From NCBI GenBank assembly GCA_905181645.1, contig CAJIYN010000001.1:310001-374000 (forward strand): DNA of 64,000 nt, given 5' to 3'. Position 1 is the stretch's first letter. Every line of letters starts with the position of its first letter. Made by a program: the position numbers and the translations under genes. The notes under the pieces are model-generated. The model saw only the letters and a list, made by a program, of their open reading frames with translations. It made no database searches and had not been told where the DNA came from. Shown in pieces: positions 20,198 to 28,811 of the stretch. The DNA is from an uncultured SAR86 cluster bacterium. Lineage in GTDB: Bacteria > Pseudomonadota > Gammaproteobacteria > Magnimaribacterales > D2472.

Positions 20198-20711
20198 TTA
20201 CTTCTCTTTACCTAGCGCCTCTAACCTATCTAAGCGAATGCTTATAGATCTAAGTTTTTGTACAAGTTCGTCTTGGAAGATTGTAACATCGGTATTCTGA
20301 TTTATTTTAATGCCTGCCAGGTAAGACACAACTCCAGGAATATGACCAAAGTTTCTTTCTATAAGGAATTGAGAAATCAATAGCAGTATTCTTAAGTATA
20401 TTAATCAGGACGAATGCTTTTTCTTCATCACCCTCAATATGTTTTTTTTCAAATTCTAAATCTCTAGCATGTATTTATAGATTTTTTAATTTCTATAGAA
20501 ATTAAAAAATCTATATTTTCAAGTGGGCTATAGAAACATTAACTATATTTTTATTTATTCTTATAAAAAAAGGCTCGATACCAGAAACGCTAAGACTAAA
20601 TAAAATAGGAGAGATATTATCTAATTTATCTCCAAGATCAGGAGAAGAGCTTATAGCATCTTCTATAAATTTACTTACAGACTGATTAATCTTGTTCTTT
20701 ATATCCAACAT
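20198..20711 (-). CDS. ubiJ: Ubiquinone accessory factor UbiJ (frameshifted)
   Basis: SCP2-like lipid-binding scaffold of the ubiquinone biosynthesis complex. The ATG at 20711 lies inside the end of ubiE (26-bp overlap). The N-terminal SCP2-like half is readable to about 20511. The C-terminal half (HIEGDEEKAFVLINIL, then FLIERNFGHIPGVVSYLAG and the terminal coiled coil SISIRLDRLEALG) matches UbiJ. The middle is broken by frame changes and contains a 40-bp perfect palindrome at 20476-20515. Position between ubiE and ubiB settles the name. Confidence 0.85.
20476..20515. repeat. 40-bp perfect palindrome inside ubiJ
   Basis: The sequence from 20476 to 20495 is the exact reverse complement of 20496 to 20515. 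Each arm is 20 bp with no mismatch and no loop (arm: TATAGATTTTTTAATTTCTA). It falls where the ubiJ frame is broken. Confidence 0.9.
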
Positions 20712-21432
20712 GGATAGCCACAATACCGTTTAATAAGTTATAAAATTTGCAGTCATCAAAACCGCTGCCAATAATAAGATCTTTTAAAGCCTCTTGATCA
20801 GGATGCATCCTAATAGACTCAGCTAAGTATTGATAACTATCACTATCATTTGCTAATAAAGCTCCTAATTTTGGAAGGATATTAAATGAGTACCAATCAT
20901 AAACTTTGCTAAAAAGTGAGCTTGTAGGTTTCGAAAATTCAAGTACAAGTAGACGACCATTCTTTTTAAGGCATCGCCTCATTTCTTTTAATCCAGCAGG
21001 CTTATCTGTAAAGTTTCTTAGGCCAAAACCGATCGTGATTATGTCAAAAGTATTGTCTTTAAAAGGTATTGCTTCGCCACTTAATTGACAAAAATGAGTG
21101 TTATTTGAAAAACCTTCATCGATAGATCTCTCCCTGCCTAATGCAAGCATCTCATTGTTTATATCTGTCATATATATATCAGTATCTGGATAATCCTGTG
21201 AGATTAATTTAGCAATATCTCCTGTTCCACTAGCAATATCTAAAACAATATCTTTTTGAGATACACCTGCAAGTTCAACTAGAATTTTTTTCCACAGTCT
21301 GTGCATGCCCATAGACATAGCATCATTCATGATGTCATAGTTTCCAGCAACAGAAGAGAAGACGTCACCAACATGACTACTTTTATCTTTTTCATCAACT
21401 TCTTTAAAGCCAAAATGTGTTTTTTTATTCAT
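20686..21432 (-). CDS. ubiE: Demethylmenaquinone/ubiquinone C-methyltransferase UbiE
   Basis: SAM-dependent methyltransferase of quinone synthesis. 248 aa, intact. It starts MNKKTHFGFKEV. UbiE signatures are VFSSVAGNYDIMNDAMS, the SAM motif I DIASGTGDIAKL, motif DITDINNEML and the C-terminal post-motif region FDDCKFYNLLNGIVAIHVG. The start overlaps the rsgA stop by 8 bp (ATGAATAA), and the 3' end overlaps ubiJ by 26 bp. Confidence 0.96.
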   Translation of the reverse strand: MNKKTHFGFKEVDEKDKSSHVGDVFSSVAGNYDIMNDAMSMGMHRLWKKILVELAGVSQKDIVLDIASGTGDIAKLISQDYPDTDIYMTDINNEMLALGRERSIDEGFSNNTHFCQLSGEAIPFKDNTFDIITIGFGLRNFTDKPAGLKEMRRCLKKNGRLLVLEFSKPTSSLFSKVYDWYSFNILPKLGALLANDSDSYQYLAESIRMHPDQEALKDLIIGSGFDDCKFYNLLNGIVAIHVGYKEQD

Positions 21433-22287
21433 CTGGAATCTGCTCGAGGAATTTAATAAAATTATTGTATCTACTTTTACTTATTTCTCCATCATTAATC
21501 ATCGGGATTACATTACATCCCTCATCACCTCTATGATTACAATTTGAAAACTTACACAATTTACTTGCTTCATATATCCAGTTAAGTTTAAAGGAAAGTC
21601 TGCAAAAGAAGTACTTAACTTCATTTTAACAGTATGAGAATCTATAATCTCAATATCTGTTACAACACTTAAACTTTTTTTTGCAGGTGATCCAATTTCT
21701 GGATCTTTAACACGCATTAAAGAATATTTAACATCCTCTGCATCAAAATCAGAACCATCATGATTTACCAGCTCCTGAATTTCCAACAAAAATAGTACAT
21801 TTATTTTGTAAATAATCTGTTAAATCTATTAACCCAGTATTCTCTTTTGCAGAAATATTAAATATCTCTATATCAATATTTTTATAAATCTCTACTTTTT
21901 CTAGATATGCAGACGGCATATCAATATCTATTTTATTGTTTATTATAAACGGCTTGATATTCGAAGCTTTGGAAGAAGCAATCCATTTATCAATGAATTC
22001 ACAAGAGGTTGTAGGATTTTGAACTAGAAGAATACCAACATGAGAAATATTAGCAGCAATTACTTTTACAAAAAAGGCACTATAAATAAATGTAATTATT
22101 AATGTTGTGTAGGGCTGATTAAAGCTGACCTAGGATCATTTTTATTTTGATATTCAAGATTCACAGAATCACCAACAACAATATCTTGTTTGCCTAGAAT
22201 AGAACATTGGATTTTAAGATCATTAGTATCTACCAAACAGCTGTTTGAATAGAATTCAATTACCCTTCCTGTTTGAACTTTTTCCAT
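21425..22287 (-). CDS. rsgA: Ribosome small subunit GTPase RsgA with internal foreign segment
   Basis: Circularly permuted GTPase that matures the 30S subunit. The N-terminal OB fold is readable from MEKVQTGRVIEFYSNSC. The GTPase part has the order expected for a permuted GTPase: G4 (INNKIDI), G5-like (NISAKENTG), then G1 (FVGNSGAGKS). After the P-loop, from about 21762 to 21572, the sequence reads as an oligopeptide-binding protein. RsgA resumes at EASKLCKFSNCNHRGDEGC, the C-terminal zinc finger, and ends FLEQIPDE. The switch regions and most of the G2/G3 part are therefore missing. Divergent from orn, as in E. coli. Confidence 0.88.
21572..21762 (-). pseudogene. Peptide ABC transporter substrate-binding protein fragment inside rsgA
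   Basis: In one open frame this reads HDGSDFDAEDVKYSLMRVKD, then PEIGSPAKKSLSVV, DIEIIDSHTVKMKLS and SFADFPLNL. That is the SBP_bac_5 (DppA/OppA) family pattern F-HDG-x-x-F-x-AEDV-x-(Y/F)-S and K-DP-x-x-GSP. No transporter gene is nearby. It interrupts RsgA right after its P-loop. Confidence 0.8.
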
Positions 22288-22328
22288 ATAAAGCACAAAA
22301 TACACCAAAGGAAAGAATATAAAAAGAA

Positions 22329-22889
22329 ATGAAGACCCAACAATCAAAAGAAAATCTAGTTTGGATTGACCTAGAGATGACAGGATTAGACCCTGAAAAA
22401 GAGAGAATTATTGAAATTGCCACTCTTATTACAGACTCACAGCTTAATTATATTGCTGAAGGGCCTAATATTATTATCAAACAACCTCAAGAGTTTCTTG
22501 ATGGTATGGATGAATGGAATCAAAAGCAGCATGGCGGATCAGGTCTGATAGAAGCAGTTCAGAAAAGCAGCATTTCTCAGCAAGTTGCAGAGATGGAAAC
22601 TCTTGAGTTTATTTCAAAATATGTAAGTGATAAAAAGTCACCAATGTGCGGCAACACTGTGTCACATGATAGAAGATTTTTGGTTAAATATATGCCTACA
22701 TTAGAAGCTTACTTTAACTATAGGCATATTGATGTTTCAACAGTAAAAGAGCTTTCTACACGATGGATGAATGAAGCGCAGGTTTACGAGAAGAATGGAG
22801 CCCATAGAGCTATGGGTGATATTAAAGATTCAGTGGAAGAGTTAAGATTTTATAAAAATTTAATTTTTAAGAAGATAGAATTATTTTAA
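22329..22889 (+). CDS. orn: Oligoribonuclease
   Basis: DEDDh 3'-5' exonuclease that degrades nanoRNAs of two to five nucleotides. 186 aa, intact. Exo I is VWIDLEMTGLD (Asp14, Glu16). The GNTVSHDRRFLVKYMP motif supplies Exo II, and AHRAMGDIKDSVEEL supplies the His and Asp of Exo III. Divergent from rsgA with about 40 bp between starts; the 3' end overlaps the next convergent gene by 23 bp. Confidence 0.96.
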   Translation: MKTQQSKENLVWIDLEMTGLDPEKERIIEIATLITDSQLNYIAEGPNIIIKQPQEFLDGMDEWNQKQHGGSGLIEAVQKSSISQQVAEMETLEFISKYVSDKKSPMCGNTVSHDRRFLVKYMPTLEAYFNYRHIDVSTVKELSTRWMNEAQVYEKNGAHRAMGDIKDSVEELRFYKNLIFKKIELF

Positions 22890-23204
22890 AAGTTATTCGC
22901 TTTTTTTGGATGATCAAATCTTCAACCTCCTTCACAGAAAGGTCTTTCCAGCCGCTGTGCTTGTGCCAGTATTCTACAACTTCATCAATTCGAAGTCCTA
23001 CTGTTTTTTGAAAATCTTTCTTGGTAATTCATTTTTCAGCTTTTCAGCAGTAGGGTCTACAACTAGTTGTTTGTCTTTATTAAATATATAATCTTCTACC
23101 TCTATGAAGCCGTACATATCACTTTGATAAATTTGTTTTGCAAAAACCTCGTATATCTCGTTGAGCTGCATGAAGATTATTTTGTAAGCTGTCTTTTTAT
23201 TCAT
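22867..23204 (-). CDS. Small conserved-looking protein of unknown function (frameshifted)
   Basis: Not recognised. An ATG at 23204 ([20 protein letters not shown]) opens a frame that breaks near 23010. The protein then continues as [20 protein letters not shown] and KEVEDLIIQ to a stop at 22867. About 110 residues, rich in Lys, Glu and aromatic residues, with no signal peptide or membrane segment. Divergent from miaB with a 10-bp gap; its 3' end overlaps orn. The continuous amphipathic pattern across the frame break argues that it is a real gene. Confidence 0.5.
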
Positions 23205-23214
23205 AATTCTTAAT

Positions 23215-24545
23215 ATGGGTACTAAACTTTATATTAAAACCTTTGGGTGTCAAATGAATGAATACGATTCACAGAAGACTGTGGAGATTCTTCAAAATAA
23301 AAAAGATATGGAGGTTACTACAAATGTTGAAGAAGCAGACATTATTCTTTTAAACACATGCTCTATTAGAGAAAAAGCTGAAGACAAGGTTTATTCTGAA
23401 TTAGGCAGACTTAACAAGTTAAAAATAAAAAATCCTAATATTAAGATTGGTGTTGGTGGCTGTGTCGCCTCTCAAGAAGGCGATCTGATTCTTAAAAGAG
23501 CGCCCTATGTTGATATGATTTTTGGCCCTCAAACCCTTCATAGAGCTTCCAAATTGCTATTTGATGAAGATAATAAATTAAAAAATTTAGAATTCTTTTC
23601 CAATTGAAGAAAAGTTTGATTCCCTTCCAGAGCCTACAGCAACGAGTCCTTGGTGTTACGATGGCTTATAGTTTTGATTTAAATATTGCTCTTTCTGTGT
23701 TGTTCCTTACACAAGAGGTGATGAGGTGAGTAGGAAAGCACAGCAAATTTTTGATGAAATTGCTCGTTTAGTTGAGCAGGGCTCATCGGAGATAGTATTT
23801 ATTGGTCAGAATGTTAATTCTTATAAGCAAGTCCATGATGGCAGAACTCTTAGACTTTCAGATCTTATTGATATCGCAAGCAATATTAATGGAGTTGAAA
23901 GAATTAGATTTACAACATCCCACCCACTAGATATGACTGATGATCTAATTGAGATCTTTGGTTCCGTTCCTCAACTTGCTAATCAACTTCATCTTCCAGT
24001 TCAATCAGGAAGCGATAATGTTTTAAAGGCTATGAACAGACAACATACGAGAAAACTATATGAAGATTATTGATAGAACTAGAGAATATAGACCTGATAT
24101 TGCTGTTTCTGGAGATTTTATAGTTGGATTTCCAGGAGAAACAGATAAAGATTTTCAAGATACCTTAAGAATTGTTGAGGAAGTAAAATATGCGCACGCA
24201 TATAGTTTTAAGTATTCATCAAGACCTGGAACGCCCGCTTCAATTATGGAAAATCATATAGAAGAGGATGTCAAAAGTGAGAGACTTAAAATTCTTCAAG
24301 CAAGACTTAATGAAATTCAAAGAGGGTTTGGTCAAAAGATGGTTGGCAGTATCCAGAGGTGTTTAGTAACAGGAATATCTAAAAAACGTCTAGATCAACT
24401 TCAGGCTAGAACAGAGTGCAACAGAGTAATAAATTTCCCCTTCCAAAATATAGGTTTTATAGGTAAATTAGTAGATATAAAAGTTGAGGAAGCATTGGCA
24501 TATTCATTATTAGGAACTTTACATAACACTAAGGAACTAGTTTAG
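23215..24545 (+). CDS. miaB: tRNA methylthiotransferase MiaB (frameshifted)
   Basis: Radical-SAM enzyme that adds the 2-methylthio group to i6A37 of tRNA. It starts [18 protein letters not shown]. The three cysteines of the N-terminal auxiliary cluster are visible ([21 protein letters not shown]). In the radical-SAM loop only the last two cysteines are clear ([13 protein letters not shown] at about 23682-23723). The codon where the first cysteine should be reads as something else. Frame changes lie near 23605, 23640-23725 and 24060. First gene of the miaB-phoH-ybeY-ybeX-lnt operon. Confidence 0.92.
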
Positions 24546-24552
24546 TTAGTAT

Positions 24553-25538
24553 ATGCAAGAAGCCCAGAACTCCTTAAAAAATATTCTTTTAGAACCCGCA
24601 GATGCAAAGCGATTAGCTATTTTTGCAGGCGAACTAAATGGCAACATAAAGTTAATAGAAAAAAGCTTTAAGGTAAAGATTTTTCATAATGGCAATAAAC
24701 TTAATATAAAGGGAGCAGATGAGAATGCGCAAAGAGCATCAAGTGCCCTTCTCGACCTTTATAAGCAAACTCAAAAAAATAATGAAATTAGCAATGAATC
24801 TATTCACCTATGTATCCAGGAGCACATGAATCAACCCTCGCAAGACATAGTGGAGAGGATATCCGAAAGACTGAAATTAAGATTCAGACTCCAAAAAAAA
24901 TTATTAGAGCAAGAGGCAAGAATCAACAAGATTACATGAGAAGAATTTCAAAATATGAACTAAATTTTGGAATTGGCCCGGCTGGAACAGGTAAGACATA
25001 TATAGCAGTGGCTGCAGCAGTAGATGCATTATTGACTGATAAGGTTCAAAGAATAATCTTGATTAGACCTGCAGTTGAAGCGGGTGAAAAGCTTGGATTT
25101 CTTCCGGGAGATTTAGCTCAAAAAGTAGATCCATATTTAAGACCTTTATATGATGCTTTGTACGAAATGCTTGGATCAGAAAGAGTCCAAAAACTTATAG
25201 AAAAAGAAATTATTGAAGTTGCTCCCTTGGCCTATTTAAGAGGACGTACTTTAAACAATGCTTTTATTATTATGGATGAAAGTCAAAACACCACAATCGA
25301 TCAAATGAAAATGTTTCTAACTAGAATGGGATATGGCAGCTGTGCAGTTGTTAATGGTGATCTTACTCAAATTGACTTACCTAGAAACGTACCTTCTGGG
25401 CTAAGTAATGTTCTAGAAGTCCTTGCTGAGACAGAAAATATTGGAGTCATTAAATTTAGTTCTATCGATGTGGTGCGACATCCTCTAGTAAGAAAGATTA
25501 TAGATGCGTATGAAGCATTTAAGGGCAGCAAGAATTAG
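24553..25538 (+). CDS. ybeZ: PhoH-like ATPase (YbeZ), frameshifted
   Basis: RNA-associated P-loop ATPase partner of YbeY. The N-terminal KH-like part is readable as [21 protein letters not shown] frame change near 24860 leads into [19 protein letters not shown] and then the ATPase. Walker A is GPAGTGKT, followed by [18 protein letters not shown]. Walker B is FIIMDESQN and sensor GDLTQIDLP. The stop and the ybeY start share one base. Operon order matches E. coli. Confidence 0.92.
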
Positions 25539-25990
25539 TGAGCGTTAATCTTATTACCAAGGAAGAATATTTATTATCAAATAGACTTAAAGATAATTTA
25601 GACGAAGTTTTTGCTTTTGTTCTAAACTCCGAGAGTATTGAGGACAGCTCTATCAATCTTAGTTTTATTTCTTCAAAAGAAATGCAGGAACTAAATAATC
25701 AATACAGAGGCATAGATAAAGATACCAATGTATTATCTTTTGAGAATCAAGATATTTCAAGAGAACATACGAAGGATCTAGGAGATATAGCAATCTGCTA
25801 TCCATATGTAGTAAACGAGGCGACAGTTTCAGAGAAAGACTTAGATAGTCATATCTCACATATGTTTATCCACGGCATACTTCATATTTTGGGCTACGAT
25901 CATGAAAATGAATCAGAAGCTGATAATATGGAATCAAAAGAGATTGAATTTTTATCAAAGTTCAATATCATTAACCCATACACACTATGA
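25538..25990 (+). CDS. ybeY: Endoribonuclease YbeY
   Basis: Zinc RNase for 16S rRNA 3' maturation and rRNA quality control. 150 aa, intact frame. The metal site H-x3-H-x5-H is in HGILHILGYDHE near residue 111. DTNVLSFE is the other family signature. The start is GTG at 25538, sharing its first base with the ybeZ stop; the end overlaps ybeX by 4 bp. Confidence 0.94.
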   Translation: MSVNLITKEEYLLSNRLKDNLDEVFAFVLNSESIEDSSINLSFISSKEMQELNNQYRGIDKDTNVLSFENQDISREHTKDLGDIAICYPYVVNEATVSEKDLDSHISHMFIHGILHILGYDHENESEADNMESKEIEFLSKFNIINPYTL

Positions 25991-26739
25991 ACGATAAAAT
26001 AGAACCTGACTCGGGAAACCCCCCTTCTGGATTAATTTCAAAGCTTAAGAAATACTTAAGAAACCCTTTTTTTATAAAAACAACCACAGTAGCTGAGGTT
26101 TCTGAGTTCTTAGAAAATGCTAGACAATCTAATGTAATAGATAAAGAGGCCCAGATAATGGCTAATAAAGCCCTAAGGCTTGGCGACACCTCTGTTAAAA
26201 GAAATAATGGTACCTACTGTTGAGATGGTAACAGTTGGTATAGATGAACCAGCCTCGTCTTATATAGAGAGGATTATCCAATCTGGGCATTCCAGATACC
26301 CTGTTTTAGGCAAAGGTATGGATGAAGTAAGTGGAATACTTTTGGCAAAGGATCTTTTGCCTATTTTATCAGCAGGGCAAACTGAATTTAATATAGAAGA
26401 TATGTTAAGGATCATAGATTAAGTAAAACTAAAAAAGCAGACTCATTATTAGAAGAATTTAAAAAAGATAGATCACATCTAGCCATAGTTGTTGATGAAT
26501 ATGGCGCAATTTCAGGTTTAGTTACACTTGAAGATGTTATTGAGGAAATTTTTGGTGAGATAGAGGATGAGCATGATCGAGATGATTCCATCGAAGAACG
26601 CATTTCTGACACACATTTTCGTTTTTCTGCACGTGTTGAAATCGACTATATTAATGAGCTCTATCAGCTCAACATTCCTGAATCTGATGCCTATGAAACG
26701 CTTGGAGGTTTGATTCTAAATGCTCGACTTAAAGAATAA
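25987..26739 (+). CDS. ybeX: CorC/YbeX-like CBS-domain protein, 3' end replaced
   Basis: Pair of CBS domains plus a CorC_HlyC domain; family linked to magnesium/cobalt efflux and ribosome maturation. Recognisable parts are [34 protein letters not shown], the second CBS with [21 protein letters not shown] and [12 protein letters not shown], and the start of the CorC domain YETLGGLIL. Frame changes lie near 26205 and 26420. The last 30-40 residues of the CorC domain are missing. The sequence turns at about 26738 into a reversed scpB fragment. Confidence 0.88.
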
Positions 26740-26945
26740 TTATAGAACTTCCAACTCCGCAGGGGGTGGTAAGTCACTCAAAGATTTTAAGTTAAAATAA
26801 TCTAAGAACTTTTTAGTTGTAGCTAGCAATTCTGGTTTACCAGGCGTCTCCTTGTGTCCTACAACTTTTACCCACTCAAATTCAATTAAATTTCTTATTA
26901 TCTGCGGATTAACTGAAACCCCTCTTATTTCTTCAATATCACCTC
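26738..26945 (-). pseudogene. ScpB C-terminal fragment (minus strand) between ybeX and lnt
   Basis: Read on the minus strand, this gives RGDIEEIRGVSVNPQIIRNL, then WVKVVGHKETPGKPELLATT, KKFLDYFNLKSLSDLPP and AELEVL. It matches the C-terminal winged-helix region of ScpB, the kleisin-binding subunit of the SMC-ScpAB condensin. Neither scpA nor the rest of scpB is here. It replaces both the ybeX 3' end and the lnt 5' end. Confidence 0.8.
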
Positions 26946-28265
26946 TTTATAACTAAACTTTCACTTTGGACTTTAGGCCACTGGGGAATTGGAGTGTCTT
27001 GGATAATAGTAAGTGTTTACTATTATGGAAACATAGGTTATATATCATCATTTATTGTATATATATTATTTCTATTATTAGTATTAATCTTTGCTGTCGC
27101 GCCTATAAAGCTATTTAAAATACACAAAAAATATAACCCTAGTGCATATTTTATTTCCTATATAGCCTCAGCTTTATTATTACTAGAGCTGTCTAGAGAT
27201 TTCTTCTTTGGTGGCTTTCCGTGGTTAGTGCCAGGAACAGTTTCAATTGATACCCTTCTGTCTAATATCTTGCCTATATTTGGAGTTGCTGGAGCATCAT
27301 TTATTTTATATATAGCTGCCGTATCTATTGCCAGTTTTTGGGATAATTCAAAAAAAATTGCCTTATCAATTTCAGCCATAACAGCTCTTTTATTTATTCC
27401 ATATACTGCTGAAAAAGACACATATGATAAATCTCTTTCAATAGCAATTGTTCAGCCCTCACTAGATCCAAAGCTAAAATCAAAAGAAATATATAAGCCT
27501 TTAATAGAAGAAACGCTTATCAAGTTATCTCTAAATAATACAAATAACCCCCAGTTATTAATATGGCCAGAAGCTGAGCTACCATATGCATACAAAAGCC
27601 CACAATATTACCAACTTAAACAAAGGTTTGGAGATTCAACTGAACTGATAACAGGAATTTGGTCATTTGAGGGAAGAGAGTTATTTAATTCACTTGTTAA
27701 CTTAAAAACAGACGAAATCTACAAAAAACAACATTTAGTGCCATTTGGAGAATATATTCCATTTAAGAGTCTGCTAAATCCTATTTTAATATTTTTTGGT
27801 GCTCCTCTATCAGATATTACAGCTGGCAAACCAGGCCAATCATCAATTCAGGTAAAAGATAATCTTAATGCAGCTCCCTTGATATGCTATGACATAGTAT
27901 TTGGAAATGATGTTAGAAAAGCGGTCAAAAGTTCTCATATTATTATCAATATTAGTAATGACTCCTGGTTTGGGAAGTCCCTAGGACCATATCAGCACCT
28001 AGAAATTTCTAGAATAAGAGCATTAGAGAATAATAAATGGCTATTAAGAGCTACTAATGATGGTTTTTCAGCTGTTATTGACAATAAAGGAACAATTGTT
28101 GATTTATTATCAAAAGGTAATCAGGGTGTCATTAATCAAGATGTAGGTTTAACCAATACAACCACTTTTTATACTGGTTTTGGTTATTATGTGCCATACT
28201 TAATTGCGTTAATTTACCTTTTAAGCGTTATTATTAGGACTATATGGTCAAACTTAAAAACATAG
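26946..28265 (+). CDS. lnt: Apolipoprotein N-acyltransferase, 5' end missing
   Basis: Inner-membrane enzyme that adds the third acyl chain to lipoproteins. The protein is readable from GHWGIGVSWIIVSVYYYG, which is normally about 80-90 residues into the family, so the first membrane helices are lost. Helices continue to about 27415. The nitrilase domain follows, with Glu in WPEAELPY, Lys in KKQHLVPFGEYIP and Cys in PLICYDIVFGND, then NISNDSWFG. A final membrane helix ends the protein. The next gene starts 22 bp before its stop. Confidence 0.92.
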   Translation, partial: FITKLSLWTLGHWGIGVSWIIVSVYYYGNIGYISSFIVYILFLLLVLIFAVAPIKLFKIHKKYNPSAYFISYIASALLLLELSRDFFFGGFPWLVPGTVSIDTLLSNILPIFGVAGASFILYIAAVSIASFWDNSKKIALSISAITALLFIPYTAEKDTYDKSLSIAIVQPSLDPKLKSKEIYKPLIEETLIKLSLNNTNNPQLLIWPEAELPYAYKSPQYYQLKQRFGDSTELITGIWSFEGRELFNSLVNLKTDEIYKKQHLVPFGEYIPFKSLLNPILIFFGAPLSDITAGKPGQSSIQVKDNLNAAPLICYDIVFGNDVRKAVKSSHIIINISNDSWFGKSLGPYQHLEISRIRALENNKWLLRATNDGFSAVIDNKGTIVDLLSKGNQGVINQDVGLTNTTTFYTGFGYYVPYLIALIYLLSVIIRTIWSNLKT

Positions 28266-28756
28266 CCTTAATATCAAGCCTACTGTTTGTATTAAATAGC
28301 TATTCAGAAACTTTAATTCAGGTAGATATTAGTGAGCAAAGACTTTACCTGGTTAGTAATAATGTAGTTCTTTCTAGTTATCCTATTTCCTCTTCCTCAT
28401 ATGGTGAGGGTCAGAAAGAGAATTCTTTTAAAACACCCCTTGGGACTCATACCATAAAAGAAATGATTGGATCTAATGCAGCAAAAGATACTATTTTTAT
28501 TTCACGAATTAATACAAAAAGGGCAGCAAGCCTTGTTAAACAACCAATAGATACTGAAAATGATTACGTAACATCAAGAATTATGTGGCTTGAAGGCGAT
28601 GAAGAGGGTTTTAATAAAGGTGGAGCTGTTGACTCATATAAAAGGTATATCTATATACATGGAACCCAAGAAGAGGGCTTAATAGGGGTCAAGGCATCAC
28701 ATGGATGCATAAGAATGTTTAATAATGATGTAATTGAGTTATATCGAAAAGGTTAA
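28244..28756 (+). CDS. L,D-transpeptidase (YkuD family)
   Basis: Periplasmic cross-linking enzyme; 170 aa, intact frame. Signal peptide KLKNIALISSLLFVLNSYSE. The YkuD domain has ISEQRLYLV, FKTPLGTHTI, and the catalytic YIHGTQEEGLIGVKASHGCIR region with His and the nucleophile Cys in SHGCIRM. There is no LysM or other peptidoglycan-binding domain, so it is a compact YkuD protein. Last gene of the lnt operon, before a convergent terminator. Confidence 0.92.
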   Translation: MVKLKNIALISSLLFVLNSYSETLIQVDISEQRLYLVSNNVVLSSYPISSSSYGEGQKENSFKTPLGTHTIKEMIGSNAAKDTIFISRINTKRAASLVKQPIDTENDYVTSRIMWLEGDEEGFNKGGAVDSYKRYIYIHGTQEEGLIGVKASHGCIRMFNNDVIELYRKG

Positions 28757-28759
28757 TAT

Positions 28760-28798
28760 AGGGACAAAAGTTTATATTAAAACCTAATTTTTGCCCCT
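28760..28798. terminator. Stem-loop between convergent ykuD and fad genes
   Basis: AGGGACAAAA pairs with TTTTGCCCCT (one mismatch) around a loop of about 19 nt. It lies between two convergent genes and could end transcription from both sides, since the arms supply a T run in either direction. Confidence 0.5.
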
Positions 28799-28811
28799 AA
28801 ATTATTTATTT

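Noticed and set aside
21508-21789. A peptide ABC transporter gene
   Set aside because: Only about 65 residues of a substrate-binding protein are present, inside rsgA, with no transporter genes nearby.
28760-28798. A second small RNA
   Set aside because: The stem-loop lies between two convergent stops with no promoter; a shared terminator is enough to explain it.
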